DNA from: Calothrix anomala FACHB-343 | Lineage (GTDB): Bacteria; Cyanobacteriota; Cyanobacteriia; Cyanobacteriales; Nostocaceae | Length of the DNA: 64,000 nucleotides | Assembly: GCF_014696435.1 (NCBI RefSeq) | Contig: NZ_JACJQG010000025.1 | Span: 1 to 64,000 of the forward strand | Direction of reading: 5' to 3' | Shown here: one piece after another, positions 27,338 to 36,849 of the stretch | How positions within the stretch are numbered: position 1 is the first letter of the stretch | Layout of the letters: every line of letters starts with the position of its first letter | Position numbers and translations under genes: made by a program | The notes under the pieces: model-generated | What the model was told of the DNA's origin: nothing | The model's input: only the letters and a program-made list of their open reading frames with translations | Database searches by the model: none

Positions 27338-27895
27338 ATGACCGCTACTCAAAATCGCCTGTGGACGGTGGAAGAGTATCATCGGATGATTGATGCTGGT
27401 ATTCTGAATGCTAACGATCGCGTTGAACTCTTAGATGGTCGGATAATTCAAATGAGTCCACAAAAACCACCCCATGCGGGTACAACCCAGCGAGCATGTG
27501 ATTATTTTAAAGCCCAACTAATGGGAAAAGCTCATGTAAGAATGCAGCTACCTATTACTTTGGCGACTTCCGAACCAGAACCAGATATCGCCGTAGTCTC
27601 TATCGATCCAGCAGCCTATGGCGATCATCACCCGACATCCTCAGAAATATTACTGTTAATTGAAGTTTCTTATAGCACTTTTGACATTGATTTTAATGAA
27701 AAATCTCTGATTTATGCTAAAGCGAATATCGCAGATTACTGGATTTTAGATGTTATTGAACGCCAAGTTTATATTTTGCGTCAGCCAACAGAATCAGGCT
27801 ATCAAGATATAGTTATTTTAGCTGAAGATGCAGTTATAGCACCATTAGCTTTTGGCGAAATTACCATACCATTTTCAGAATTATTTCTTCCCTAA
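27338..27895 (+). CDS. Uma2-family (DUF820) nuclease-like protein
   Basis: A 185-residue protein of a family greatly expanded in cyanobacteria, with a PD-(D/E)XK restriction-endonuclease-like fold. Visible signatures are the N-terminal WTVEEYHRMIDAGIL and RVELLDGRIIQMSP, the core PEPDIAVV (Asp) and LLIEVSYST (Glu), and IADYWILDV. Biological targets are unknown. GGGAG precedes the ATG. A second nuclease-like gene follows 47 bp downstream on the same strand, so the two may be co-transcribed. Confidence 0.88.
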   Translation: MTATQNRLWTVEEYHRMIDAGILNANDRVELLDGRIIQMSPQKPPHAGTTQRACDYFKAQLMGKAHVRMQLPITLATSEPEPDIAVVSIDPAAYGDHHPTSSEILLLIEVSYSTFDIDFNEKSLIYAKANIADYWILDVIERQVYILRQPTESGYQDIVILAEDAVIAPLAFGEITIPFSELFLP

Positions 27896-27942
27896 TTTAA
27901 ATTTAAAATTTCATCGTTAGCACTTTAGTTATGTAAAAATCT

Positions 27943-28578
27943 ATGCCGCAAACAACAGCAATTACAGAAGCAATTACCACCCTAAAAGATGCGGAAATTC
28001 GATTTAATGTAACTCGGAATGAATCTGAGGAATTTTTTACGGAATGGTTTACAGAATTACCAGAAATTACTGAATCTGAAAAAGCTTCTCTGGATGTGTT
28101 GCGCCGTAGATATCTTTATCATCGTGGTGAAGGTGATTTATTAGAAGGGACAGTCATGTTATTGGTAGTGTCCCCCTTATTAGCATTAGCAGGTTTTTAC
28201 GACCCACCTTTTAAGATTCAGGCTGAAGCATCTGTAGAATTGGTGCTGAATGATGGGGAGGAAATATTGCGGGGAAGAATTGATGTTTTGGTGCTGCAAA
28301 ATCAGTTTTGGGTATTGGTATTAGAGTCCAAAAAAACTACGCTTTCGGCTTGGTCAGCTATACCGCAAGCACTAGCTTATCTCATGGCTAATCACCACCC
28401 CAATAAACCTGTGTTTGCAATGGTGACTAATGGAGATGATGTTTTATTTATTAAATTAACGCAAAACCCTACGCCACAATATGATTTGTCGCGGGTATTT
28501 GCTTTATTTACTTCTAATAGAGAACTGTATGCAATTCTCCAAATTCTCAAGCGAATCACTCACGCGATCGCACTTTGA
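27943..28578 (+). CDS. PD-(D/E)XK nuclease-like protein (type I R-subunit N-domain-like)
   Basis: A 211-residue protein. The core GRIDVLVLQNQFWVLVLES followed by KKT matches the D...ExK nuclease signature seen in N-terminal domains of type I restriction R subunits. The helicase part is absent and the length suits a complete stand-alone cyanobacterial protein. It may lie in an operon with the upstream Uma2 gene. Neither methylase nor specificity subunit is present, so it is not a standard restriction system. Confidence 0.75.
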   Translation: MPQTTAITEAITTLKDAEIRFNVTRNESEEFFTEWFTELPEITESEKASLDVLRRRYLYHRGEGDLLEGTVMLLVVSPLLALAGFYDPPFKIQAEASVELVLNDGEEILRGRIDVLVLQNQFWVLVLESKKTTLSAWSAIPQALAYLMANHHPNKPVFAMVTNGDDVLFIKLTQNPTPQYDLSRVFALFTSNRELYAILQILKRITHAIAL

Positions 28579-28600
28579 TTTATCTGCTTCAAATTACAAA

Positions 28601-29584
28601 CTACTTGCGCTCAAAGGTTGCAATCAAAGAATTTTTAGCTAATAACATTTGATTGAGAGCAGCGATTGCTGTTGCTTGAGAAAAAACATGAGCATCGATA
28701 AATAACTTTATTATTTCTGCAATCAAATTTCGCAGTTGTTCTTCTGGCTGGGTAGCTGGAAAATCGAGAAATGGTCTAGCTGTGGTGGAATCAAAAGGGT
28801 AGCTAAAAGAAAAATGGTTAGCTCCTTCTAGCAGCAGGAGATAACTATCACCTCTACCGCCTGCGATCGCTTCCTGGAATGTACGTATAATCGGAGTTGT
28901 TGGTTGTTCCCAAGTTACGCCATAGCGATGGCTACTGTTAGCAATTACGCCATCACAGGTACCACCAATTAGTAGTAGGGGTAAAGAATCGGGTAAAGGT
29001 AAAATTGTGCCAGACGCATACCCTAGTGCTTCACCTGCGGCTGTATGCGCACCATAAGCAAAAGCAGCTACCACTTGTGAGCAAAACTCCGGCTTTGCAC
29101 TTTCAATGGCAACTTTACCGCCAGCAGAATGCCCGCCCAGAATGATATGTTCTAAGTCGAGCAAGCCAGCTAAAACCCCTTCGGCTTGTAAACGCTCTAA
29201 CGCCTGCAGCAGTGTTGGTAAAGCGGAGGCTGTTGGAGCTTTACCATACATACTAGGAGCCATCATTTTAATATCAACACCTGGAGTTAAAGCCACCATT
29301 CCAGGGAAATTTTCCGCAATCCAAGAAAACGTTACAACAACAAGTCCATGTGCTGCTAATTTAATAGCCAGCCATTGATACTGTTCAGGGCCACAGTTAA
29401 AACCGTTGAACAGAATTACTACTTTCAAGGGAGAACGTTGGGAATCAGCCGCAACAGTACCGCGATTCTGTTCTAGCTCGCTACCTGACATCTGCGCTGG
29501 GTAGAAAACCTTCAGGTGAATATTGTTGTAAGGGGGAGATGCATCTTCAACTGTAGCAGCTTGGAAAATTGCTTTAACGTTCAC
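28601..29584 (-). CDS. Alpha/beta hydrolase, chlorophyllase/dienelactone-hydrolase-like
   Basis: A 327-residue serine hydrolase. The nucleophile elbow is ILGGHSAGGK, the oxyanion region FNGFNCGPEQY, an acid-region candidate IGGTCDGV, and the catalytic His likely in EGANHFSF. There is no clear signal peptide. Translation starts at a GTG (29584), read as GTG AAC GTT; no better ATG is available. The GHSxGG form and size resemble chlorophyllase-like and platelet-activating-factor-hydrolase-like enzymes, but the substrate cannot be assigned. PgeF is encoded 45 bp upstream on the same strand, so the two may be co-transcribed. Confidence 0.75.
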   Translation of the reverse strand: MNVKAIFQAATVEDASPPYNNIHLKVFYPAQMSGSELEQNRGTVAADSQRSPLKVVILFNGFNCGPEQYQWLAIKLAAHGLVVVTFSWIAENFPGMVALTPGVDIKMMAPSMYGKAPTASALPTLLQALERLQAEGVLAGLLDLEHIILGGHSAGGKVAIESAKPEFCSQVVAAFAYGAHTAAGEALGYASGTILPLPDSLPLLLIGGTCDGVIANSSHRYGVTWEQPTTPIIRTFQEAIAGGRGDSYLLLLEGANHFSFSYPFDSTTARPFLDFPATQPEEQLRNLIAEIIKLFIDAHVFSQATAIAALNQMLLAKNSLIATFERK

Positions 29585-29629
29585 GGTCTGCTGATACTGA
29601 AGTTCAATCCAATTTTACCCCAGCTAAAA

Positions 29630-30430
29630 CTACTCAAAACTCACAATTCCTGACCACTGAACTTTTTTCTGTTGTTCTCGGCGGTAAGAAAAGAAATGCT
29701 CTGGTGTTTGATAGGTACAATAAGGTGCGATCGCAATTTGTTCGCCGCTAATTCCCAAGCTTTCGATTTGTAAAGTATTTACCCGCCGCACATCTAATTT
29801 AACTTTACCAGCCTCATCATCAGCAATTAAGGGAGAATTAGGCAGTTCGTGCAAAGCATCAACTATTGCATTTGCGTCTTCATGTGATATAATACTACCC
29901 CCAACTTCTGCCGCTACTTCCACAGAGACTTGGTAAACCTCACCAGCGATCGCAGGCCCCATTGCAATCCGCAAATCTTCTAGTTTGCTACCTTGGGCTT
30001 GTAAACGGGCGATCGCTTGGGGGACAATTTTTTTCGCCGTTCCCCGCCAACCTGCGTGAATTGCGGCTACCTGTCCGGTTTTGAGATCGCCAATCAACAC
30101 AGGCGTACAATCAGCGCTGGCTACCCACACAGCTTGCAAAGCTTTCTCGCTAATTAAACCATCTGCAGAAGCTAAAGCAGATTCACCTTCCCCATCTACA
30201 TCATCCCCACCTGTAGTTAACTTCGTTTCAACTTCCTGTGGGGTGAGTACAGTATTGCCATGAACCTGTTTCAAGCGATAAACTGATGCCTCTGGTTGTA
30301 GCACCTGTGTTAACTCTTGGGGCGATCGCGGCCAAAATGGATGGGTAAAAAAGCCGTGTGACCAAGGTTCCAGGAGACTACAAGTAAGGTAGGGCATTCC
30401 TTGCCAATTGCGCCAGTGCCAAGCGTGCAT
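29630..30430 (-). CDS. pgeF: Peptidoglycan editing factor PgeF (multicopper-oxidase-like fold)
   Basis: A 266-residue protein of the YfiH/PgeF family, which hydrolyses wrongly incorporated residues such as L-Ser from peptidoglycan precursors. Older annotation calls it polyphenol oxidase or laccase. The metal/catalytic motifs are VWVASADCTPVLIGD with its Cys and AAIHAGWRGTAKKIV with its His, plus an earlier His in LKQVHGNTVL. Length is normal. Divergent from birA with a 73-bp gap. Confidence 0.92.
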   Translation of the reverse strand: MHAWHWRNWQGMPYLTCSLLEPWSHGFFTHPFWPRSPQELTQVLQPEASVYRLKQVHGNTVLTPQEVETKLTTGGDDVDGEGESALASADGLISEKALQAVWVASADCTPVLIGDLKTGQVAAIHAGWRGTAKKIVPQAIARLQAQGSKLEDLRIAMGPAIAGEVYQVSVEVAAEVGGSIISHEDANAIVDALHELPNSPLIADDEAGKVKLDVRRVNTLQIESLGISGEQIAIAPYCTYQTPEHFFSYRREQQKKVQWSGIVSFE

Positions 30431-30503
30431 CTTAAACCAAACCTAAACAGAAAAACATCAGCCAATTAATGCTAACTTGTAGAACGGGATTTAGGTTAAC
30501 TGC

Positions 30504-31316
30504 GTGGGATTTGATTTGCAAACTTTGACAGCAGCCTTGGATTCAGGGCGGCAGTATTCATATTTACCATTTTCTTTGCATATTTTTGATAGTGTAGCTT
30601 CAACAAATCAAACCCTCTGGAACTTGCTAGCACAGGGGGCGGAACCAGGATGCGTAGTGATTGCGACTCAGCAAACGGCTGGGCGCGGACAATGGGGTCG
30701 CCAGTGGATTTCAGCAGATGGGGGATTATATGTTTCCGTAGCTATTCACCCCAAAATAGCAGCGACAGACAGTTACCAACTCACCTTTGCTACTGCTTGG
30801 GGGATTGCAGCACAATTGCGTAACTGCGGTATCAACGTCGGAATTAAATGGCCTAACGATTTAGTTTTAGACAGTCGGAAGTTAGGTGGTATTTTAACGG
30901 AGACTAAAGTTAATCAGGGAAAAATCACCCAAGCAGTCATCGGTGTAGGAATTAACTGGGCAAATCCAGTGCCAGACACCGGAATCAACGTAGAATCATG
31001 GCAAGCCTCCCAGCTTGTAAAACCGATTGCTTGTTTAGAAATGTTAACTGCTCAAGTTTTATTAGGGATAGAATCCGGTATTCAGTGCCTTTTTGAAGAA
31101 GGAGTAAACGTACTCTTATCTCGCTATCTAGATTTACTGACGAATATGGGCGATCGCATCCAAGTTAACGACCACGTAGGCACAATAGTTGGGGTGACAC
31201 CTCAGGGTAATTTACGAGTTAATCTAGAAACTTATAATACAAAGGAAACAATTCTACCAGAAATTTACATTCAACCCGGTACAATCAGTTTGGGTTACCA
31301 AAAATCTTCGGTTTAA
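30504..31316 (+). CDS. birA: Biotin--[acetyl-CoA-carboxylase] ligase, monofunctional
   Basis: A 270-residue ligase that attaches biotin to the carboxyl-carrier protein of acetyl-CoA carboxylase. The adenylate-binding motif is TAGRGQWGRQW, followed by KWPNDLVLDSRKLGGIL and AVIGVGINW. It lacks the N-terminal helix-turn-helix of the E. coli protein, so it is not a repressor. It begins at a GTG (30504). Divergent from pgeF. Confidence 0.92.
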   Translation: MGFDLQTLTAALDSGRQYSYLPFSLHIFDSVASTNQTLWNLLAQGAEPGCVVIATQQTAGRGQWGRQWISADGGLYVSVAIHPKIAATDSYQLTFATAWGIAAQLRNCGINVGIKWPNDLVLDSRKLGGILTETKVNQGKITQAVIGVGINWANPVPDTGINVESWQASQLVKPIACLEMLTAQVLLGIESGIQCLFEEGVNVLLSRYLDLLTNMGDRIQVNDHVGTIVGVTPQGNLRVNLETYNTKETILPEIYIQPGTISLGYQKSSV

Positions 31317-31407
31317 TTTAAGGTTTGTTTAAAATTTCGCTCTTTGGGCAAGACAAACCACCGGCATCATTCTGTTTAGATTATTTAGCAAAAATTTGAG
31401 AGAACAA

Positions 31408-32976
31408 ATGACGCAGCCACATAACTCTGCCCATAAACGTTTGCTAGTGACAACAAAACGCTTTGCTTCCACGCTACCAGCACAGGGCCTCTGCTGGCTG
31501 AGTAGCTTTAGCCTTCTGGGTAATAGTTTGGTGCTAGCGCAAACGGAAACTTCTATAGACAACATCGTTCCTACTATTGAAAATTCTCAACCGACTACCC
31601 CAGTTAAAATTCCAGTTAAAAAAGATACTGTAAATTCAGAGGTAACTCGTCCCCAAGTAGAATTTTCAGAACGACGTGCCAGACTGAAAAAGAGATTACA
31701 ACGGGGGACTGTCTCCCAATCTCCACAACCAGTTAGACAGGCGCAACCAACGAAAACAGAAGCGACTGAACCTGTTGTAATCAGACAGGCTAAACCACAA
31801 GCAGAAACTTCTCAGGTAGCGCCAGCCAGAGTCAATCAAGAAAAACCTGCACCAACGCCACGCACTGTACCTGAGAAACTTCCCGAAGTTGCTCAACCAC
31901 CCCAAACTACCAAAAGCCCAGTGGGTAGCACGGAAGTAAAACCCAAGGAAGATTACAACAACGCTTATATTGACCCCACTGATTACAAAGTTGGCGGCAC
32001 TTATCAAGCGCCTAATTCTGTCATCATTACCGAACGCTCTAGTGGCTGTAAAGCGACTTTACCCACAGGACAAGCTATATCAGATAGTCTTTGTGGCAAA
32101 GCACCCAGTAGCCAGACTGTAGCTGATGGAAATAGCAAAACCCCGCCCAGTTGGTTGCGAAGAAGCCAAACTGCGAATTTAGGCAACACCAACGTTGTTA
32201 GACCAATCGCCGCTACTGGTAGCAGTCGCAGATGGCGTAATCTGCCAACTCCTACGAATAATGTTGCAAATCGGATTGCTTCTAGCGTAGGTAAGAGCGA
32301 CTATAACCCCAATCGCTTTATTCCTAGCCCTGGTTATTTTGCGAATACAACCACAGTCAGTGCAACGCCAATCGCTCCCAGTGCAGGTAGTTTATCAGCA
32401 CCAATGGCTGACGGTAACTTTGCACCCCGGCCTAGCACAGTTGCTTACGACTTTCCATTATCATCCACCTTACCGCAAATTCCTTATGCAGGTAGAGTTG
32501 CTTATAGCGGTCAGGGAATGATGTTCCCCCTATCTATTCCAGCACCAATTACCTCATTATTTGGCTGGCGGATTCACCCGATCACAGGCGATCGCCGTTT
32601 CCACGCTGGTACAGATATCGGCGCACCCACAGGTACACCAATCCTAGCTGCTGCTAGCGGTCAAGTAGAATCTGCTAACTGGATGGGTGGCTATGGTTTA
32701 GCCGTCACCATCAACCACAGTTCAGCCCAGCAAACTCTCTACGGTCACATGTCACAAATATTTGTGCGTCCCGGTCAGTTTGTGGAAGCGGGAACTGTCA
32801 TTGGTCAAGTTGGTAGCACTGGTAACTCTACAGGCCCCCACTTGCACTTTGAAGTCCGCCACCTATCACCCAATGGTTGGGTAGCAACTAACCCAGGCGT
32901 ATACTTAGAAACTGGCTTGAGCAACTTGCTCCGCAGCCTGCAGACAGCGCAGCTGGATAAGCAGCCTGGTTCGTAG
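31408..32976 (+). CDS. M23-family peptidoglycan endopeptidase, exported
   Basis: A 522-residue protein. After an N-terminal region with a signal-like segment ending at SLVLAQ comes a long Pro/Gln/Thr-rich linker. The C-terminal LytM/M23 domain has the zinc ligands in RRFHAGTDIGAP (H...D) and HLHF (HxH), plus the TLYGHMS His. It is predicted to cut peptide cross-links outside the membrane. ATG at 31408 is preferred over a TTG four codons earlier. AATTCAA and TTTTGAC heptamer repeats follow the stop codon. Confidence 0.9.
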   Translation: MTQPHNSAHKRLLVTTKRFASTLPAQGLCWLSSFSLLGNSLVLAQTETSIDNIVPTIENSQPTTPVKIPVKKDTVNSEVTRPQVEFSERRARLKKRLQRGTVSQSPQPVRQAQPTKTEATEPVVIRQAKPQAETSQVAPARVNQEKPAPTPRTVPEKLPEVAQPPQTTKSPVGSTEVKPKEDYNNAYIDPTDYKVGGTYQAPNSVIITERSSGCKATLPTGQAISDSLCGKAPSSQTVADGNSKTPPSWLRRSQTANLGNTNVVRPIAATGSSRRWRNLPTPTNNVANRIASSVGKSDYNPNRFIPSPGYFANTTTVSATPIAPSAGSLSAPMADGNFAPRPSTVAYDFPLSSTLPQIPYAGRVAYSGQGMMFPLSIPAPITSLFGWRIHPITGDRRFHAGTDIGAPTGTPILAAASGQVESANWMGGYGLAVTINHSSAQQTLYGHMSQIFVRPGQFVEAGTVIGQVGSTGNSTGPHLHFEVRHLSPNGWVATNPGVYLETGLSNLLRSLQTAQLDKQPGS

Positions 32977-32999
32977 AGGGGCTAGGGAAGGGGGACAAA

Positions 33000-33075
33000 A
33001 TCAATTCAAAATTCAAAATTCAAAATTCAAAATTCAGAAATATTTTTGACTTTTGACTTTTGACTTTTGACTTTT
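33000..33075. repeat. Heptamer arrays (AATTCAA and TTTTGAC types)
   Basis: About five AATTCAA units are followed by about four TTTTGAC units, between the convergent M23 and riboflavin synthase genes. Confidence 0.8.
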
Positions 33076-33098
33076 TATGCCCCATGCCCTATGCCCCC

Positions 33099-33779
33099 CT
33101 AAATATATCCATGTTCTGCCAGGAATCCTGGTGTAATTCCTTCAGAATGAGAATCTTCTTGAGAATTGGGATTTGGTTTGCCAGAATAAAGGAATTTCTC
33201 GACATATTTGCCGAGAATATCTCCTTCAAGATTTACCAAACTCCCAGATACTAAATAACGGAGATTGGTGTCGGCGTAGGTGAGGGGAATTACCGCCACT
33301 GTAAATTGGCACAGTTCTGGTTCGTAGGCGGCTACTGTGAGGCTAATGCCATTGACAGCAATACTACCTTTGGGCACAATGTACCGAGCGATCGCCTCAG
33401 ATGCTTTAAAGGTCATTTCCCAAGAAGTAGCTGTTTGTTCTGCTGATATTAACCAACCTACGCCATCTACATGACCCATGACAAAATGACCGCCAACTTT
33501 ACTCCCTACCCGTAACGAAGCTTCGAGGTTAACATATTTTTGTGGTGTGTCCTCTTGTCCCAATGTGGTGCGGCGTAAAGTTTCTGGTGATGCAGTGGCA
33601 ATAAAACCGTCCTTTAAAACTTCTTCTACGGTTAGACAAACACCATCAACAGCAATACTATCGCCATAAGCCAGATCCTGCATAATTAAATCAGATGACT
33701 GACTTACACAAGTGATTTGCCAAGAATCTCCCCCTAAGGGTTTCATGGTTCCTAAAGCTTGGATTAGTCCTGTAAACAC
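33099..33779 (-). CDS. ribE: Riboflavin synthase alpha chain
   Basis: A 226-residue enzyme that dismutates two 6,7-dimethyl-8-ribityllumazine molecules to riboflavin. Two lumazine-binding repeats are visible: the first opens MFTGLIQALG and has YGDSIAVDGVCLTVEE; the second has GGHFVMGHVDGVG and GSIAVNGISLTVA. Length is near normal, with a slightly long C-terminal tail. No FMN riboswitch core was recognised in its leader. Confidence 0.95.
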   Translation of the reverse strand: MFTGLIQALGTMKPLGGDSWQITCVSQSSDLIMQDLAYGDSIAVDGVCLTVEEVLKDGFIATASPETLRRTTLGQEDTPQKYVNLEASLRVGSKVGGHFVMGHVDGVGWLISAEQTATSWEMTFKASEAIARYIVPKGSIAVNGISLTVAAYEPELCQFTVAVIPLTYADTNLRYLVSGSLVNLEGDILGKYVEKFLYSGKPNPNSQEDSHSEGITPGFLAEHGYI

Positions 33780-34120
33780 AGCTTGTTCGCCAAAGTAAAT
33801 CTATTTATTGCCTAATTTTGCCTAAAATCTCCTCGTCATTCCCTCCATAAATGTTGCAAAATCAAAGTATATTTTCTGACTTTATTTAAGATAGGGATAT
33901 TATCACATTAACATCCTGAACAAGGCATACTTGGGTAATCAGGATATTGTCTAAGTAGACCACTTTGACTTAATCTGGTGTTCACATCAAGTTCAAGTTC
34001 AATATCAGCAATTATAGAGAACAAATGCCTATGTTTATTTCTGTGCCGGACTTAACCCATCAAGGGTATTATTTGTTACTTCCTAACCAAGTACTCCAAG
34101 GAGCGTAGAGGCAAGCGCCA
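33780..34120. other. 341-bp divergent gap
   Basis: Leader region for ribE (left) and the bifunctional nuclease (right). It contains a 27-codon frame at 34025-34108 (MPMFISVPDLTHQG...) ending 12 bp before the nuclease start; this may be a leader peptide or chance. No riboswitch or tRNA seen. Confidence 0.4.
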
Positions 34121-34618
34121 ATGATTGAAATGAGAGTCGCTGGCATAGCATTAGATGCCATAACCCGCAGCCCAATTGTACTTCTCAAAGATTCATCCGA
34201 TCGCCGGGCTTTACCAATTTACATTGGTCAAGAACAGGCGAGAGCGATCGCGGGAGCAATTGAGAGCCAAAAGCCTCCACGGCCTTTAACTCACGATTTA
34301 ATTGTAAATATTCTCGAAACCTGGAATTTGACTCTAGAAAAAGTAATTATTCATTCCTTGCAAAAGGATACATTTTATGCAGCATTAGTAGTCAAGCAAG
34401 GCGAGACCACAAAAGAAATCGATTCCCGTCCTAGCGATGCGATCGCCATTGCTTTGCGTACAAATACCCCCATTTGGGTAATGGAAGAAGTCATTGCTGA
34501 TGCTTCTATCCCCGTAGATCGTGACGCCGATGAAGCAGAACAACAAGCCTTCCGCGAATTTGTCTCAAATCTCCGTCCTGAAGATTTGATCAAACGCTTT
34601 GGTAACGGTGAAAGTTAG
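34121..34618 (+). CDS. Bifunctional nuclease family protein (DUF151)
   Basis: A 165-residue protein of the BFN family, with dual RNase/DNase activity reported for plant members. Signatures are ALPIYIGQEQARAI near residue 30, THDLIVNILETW, and RPSDAIAIALRTNTPIW. A C-terminal acidic tail (DRDADEAEQQAF) is typical. The gene stands alone. The assignment to the family is firm; its physiological role in cyanobacteria is unknown. Confidence 0.92.
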   Translation: MIEMRVAGIALDAITRSPIVLLKDSSDRRALPIYIGQEQARAIAGAIESQKPPRPLTHDLIVNILETWNLTLEKVIIHSLQKDTFYAALVVKQGETTKEIDSRPSDAIAIALRTNTPIWVMEEVIADASIPVDRDADEAEQQAFREFVSNLRPEDLIKRFGNGES

Positions 34619-34756
34619 AAAGTTCAGTGTTAATTGCTCAATCAAAAACAATAAACAAACTCAACAATAAACAACTAGGAAGAAGAAGTAAAGAAAAGCA
34701 CACAATTTCTTTATTTTTTCTTCTTTTAGGGCATTGGGCATTGGGCATTGGGCAAA

Positions 34757-34789
34757 AAACAAATGACTAATGACTAATGACTAATGACA
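34757..34789. repeat. ATGACTA heptamer array overlapping a start codon
   Basis: Four to five ATGACTA units, the last of which supplies the ATG of the aldo/keto reductase. No Shine-Dalgarno motif lies within the repeat. Confidence 0.75.
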
Positions 34790-35920
34790 AAATATATGCA
34801 ATATCGACGCTTTGGCAAAACTAATTTAAATTTGTCTGTTTTTTCTCTGGGAACAATGCGCTATTTAGCTAATGCTGAAAATGCATATCAAACCATTGAA
34901 AAAGCCTTGGCGTTAGGTATTAATCATATTGAAACAGCTAGAGGTTACGGCAAAAGTGAGGAGTTTTTTGGTAAAGCACTCCAAGCTGGGTTGTCTGTAC
35001 CCCGTTCCCAACTTTATATCACTACCAAAATTCCGCCGACAGTCGATGCTGATACGATGCGTCGCTATATTGATGAATCTCTAGAAAAATTGCACCTAGA
35101 TTATCTCGATTGTTTGGGAATTCATGGTTTAAATACTTGGGAACATCTCGAATTAGTGCAAGCTGGTTGTATCCAAGCTGTACAGGAAGCGATCGCGGAT
35201 GGTAAGGTGCGACATGTGGGGTTTTCTACTCACGGAGCGTTAGATCTAATTCAAGCGGCAATAAATACAGATTTATTTGAATTTGTCAATCTGCATTATT
35301 ACTATTTTTTTCAACGCCACGCACCAGCAATTCAATTAGCTGCTGAGAAAGATATAGGGATTTTTATCATTTCTCCAGCAGATAAAGGGGGAAGACTGTA
35401 TACACCACCCCAAACTTTGAAAGATTTGTGCGCACCATTTTCACCCTTAGAGTTAAATTATCGGTTTTTATTGAGCGATTGCCGTATTACCACTTTAAGT
35501 GTAGGGCCAACCAACCCAGAAGAATTAATTGCACCTTTGCAAGTTGCTGACAATATTGATGAATTAACAGCAGCAGAAATAGCAGCTTTTGAACGGTTAG
35601 CAAATCAACAGCAAATTGCTTTAGGAACCGAGAAGTGTAGCCAGTGCTATGCTTGTTTACCTTGCCCTGAAAATATTAATATTCCTGAGGTATTGCGATT
35701 ACGAAATTTAGCAGTAGCCTATGACATGACAGATTATGCTAAATATCGCTATGGCATGTTTGAAAATGCCGGTCATTGGTTCCCTGGAATGAAAGCGAAC
35801 CGTTGTACAGAATGTGGAGATTGTTTACCCAGATGTCCGGAAAATTTAGATATTCCCGCTTTGTTGGAAGATAGCCATGAGAGATTAAATGGCAAAGCTG
35901 GCAGGAGATTGTGGGGTTAA
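34784..35920 (+). CDS. Aldo/keto reductase with C-terminal 4Fe-4S ferredoxin domain
   Basis: A 378-residue protein. The N-terminal aldo/keto reductase barrel has RRFGKTNLNLSVFSLG, NHIETARGYGKSE (catalytic Tyr) and LYITTKIPP. At the C-terminus are Cys clusters CSQCYACLPCP and CTECGDCLPRCP, which would hold iron-sulphur clusters, so electron input could come from ferredoxin. The first ATG (34784) lies inside an ATGACTA heptamer array. A second ATG four codons later (34796) is equally possible. Confidence 0.9.
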   Translation: MTKYMQYRRFGKTNLNLSVFSLGTMRYLANAENAYQTIEKALALGINHIETARGYGKSEEFFGKALQAGLSVPRSQLYITTKIPPTVDADTMRRYIDESLEKLHLDYLDCLGIHGLNTWEHLELVQAGCIQAVQEAIADGKVRHVGFSTHGALDLIQAAINTDLFEFVNLHYYYFFQRHAPAIQLAAEKDIGIFIISPADKGGRLYTPPQTLKDLCAPFSPLELNYRFLLSDCRITTLSVGPTNPEELIAPLQVADNIDELTAAEIAAFERLANQQQIALGTEKCSQCYACLPCPENINIPEVLRLRNLAVAYDMTDYAKYRYGMFENAGHWFPGMKANRCTECGDCLPRCPENLDIPALLEDSHERLNGKAGRRLWG

Positions 35921-35977
35921 CCGCGTTAGACTGTTCGTTACATGCAATGTTAAATGCGATCGCTATTCCCAAAAATT

Positions 35978-36598
35978 ATGCCAGTCACACAACAGCGATA
36001 CTACACCCCAGAGGAATATTTAGAGTTAGAGGAAGCTGCTGACTACAAAAGCGAATATCTTGATGGGCAAATAATTCCAATGGCACATGAATCCATCAAT
36101 CATAATTACATTGGGGGAAATTTTGCGGCTGCGTTAAATTTTGCATTTAAAAAACTAAATTACCAAGTTTTCTTTTTTCAGATGCGGTTGTGTATACCTA
36201 AAAAAAGAATTTACACTTATCCCGATGTCATAATTGTGGCGGGTAATGTAGATTGCTATCACAAGCGTACAGATATAATCCTCAATCCACAGGTAATTAT
36301 TGAAGTATTATCAAAATCAACCAAAGCCTACGATTATCATGATAAATTTGAGGCTTACCGAACAATTCCCACTTTTAAAGAATATTTATTAATCGACCAA
36401 AACCGGATTTACGTAGAACAATTTTCTAAGACGGGTAAGAAACAATGGGCGCTGCGAGAATATGATGAAGAAGATGAAGCAATATCACTTGTAACCGTAC
36501 CTTTTGAAATTTCCTTGCAAGATTTATATAACAAAGTACGATTTGAGCTTCGAGAGTCAGAAGGTGAAAGCACTGATATGGAGATTATAGAGGGATGA
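35978..36598 (+). CDS. Uma2-family (DUF820) nuclease-like protein
   Basis: A 206-residue member of the same family as the gene at 27338, but not closely similar. Signatures are YYTPEEYLELEEAADYKSEYLDG, YPDVIIV (Asp), QVIIEVLSKST (Glu) and FKEYLLID. ATG at 35978 (PVTQQRYY) matches the usual family N-terminus; an ATG eight codons upstream (35954) is possible. Confidence 0.88.
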   Translation: MPVTQQRYYTPEEYLELEEAADYKSEYLDGQIIPMAHESINHNYIGGNFAAALNFAFKKLNYQVFFFQMRLCIPKKRIYTYPDVIIVAGNVDCYHKRTDIILNPQVIIEVLSKSTKAYDYHDKFEAYRTIPTFKEYLLIDQNRIYVEQFSKTGKKQWALREYDEEDEAISLVTVPFEISLQDLYNKVRFELRESEGESTDMEIIEG

Positions 36599-36682
36599 GA
36601 TAAAAGCGACAGATTGCTTTACCTCTCGAAAATAGTTAATTACTTTCTTTTTTAATTTGAGAATTAAGAAGTTTTGGTAATG

Positions 36683-36787
36683 TACAGCAGATTGCCAGTT
36701 GATGAGGTACAGATTATCGTTAATTGTAGGGGCACTGGCACTGCCATGCCCTGAAACGGGTACATCATTTACCTGAAATATGCTGTA
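36683..36787. repeat. 105-bp TACAGC...GCTGTA element, copy 2
   Basis: Same length and ends as 14526-14630, with a similar GGGGCACTGGCACTGCC core. Forms most of the gap between the Uma2 gene and the antitoxin-tail gene. Confidence 0.7.
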
Positions 36788-36849
36788 TCTCAACTCAATT
36801 CATGTTTAATAGTGTAGGCAATTTTCTTGCTTGTTTCAGGAAGTTTAAA

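Noticed and set aside
29630-30430. Laccase / polyphenol oxidase function
   Set aside because: This is the older label for the YfiH family; the PgeF assignment fits the Cys/His motifs better.
33780-34000. FMN riboswitch ahead of ribE
   Set aside because: No conserved FMN-aptamer core segments seen in the leader.
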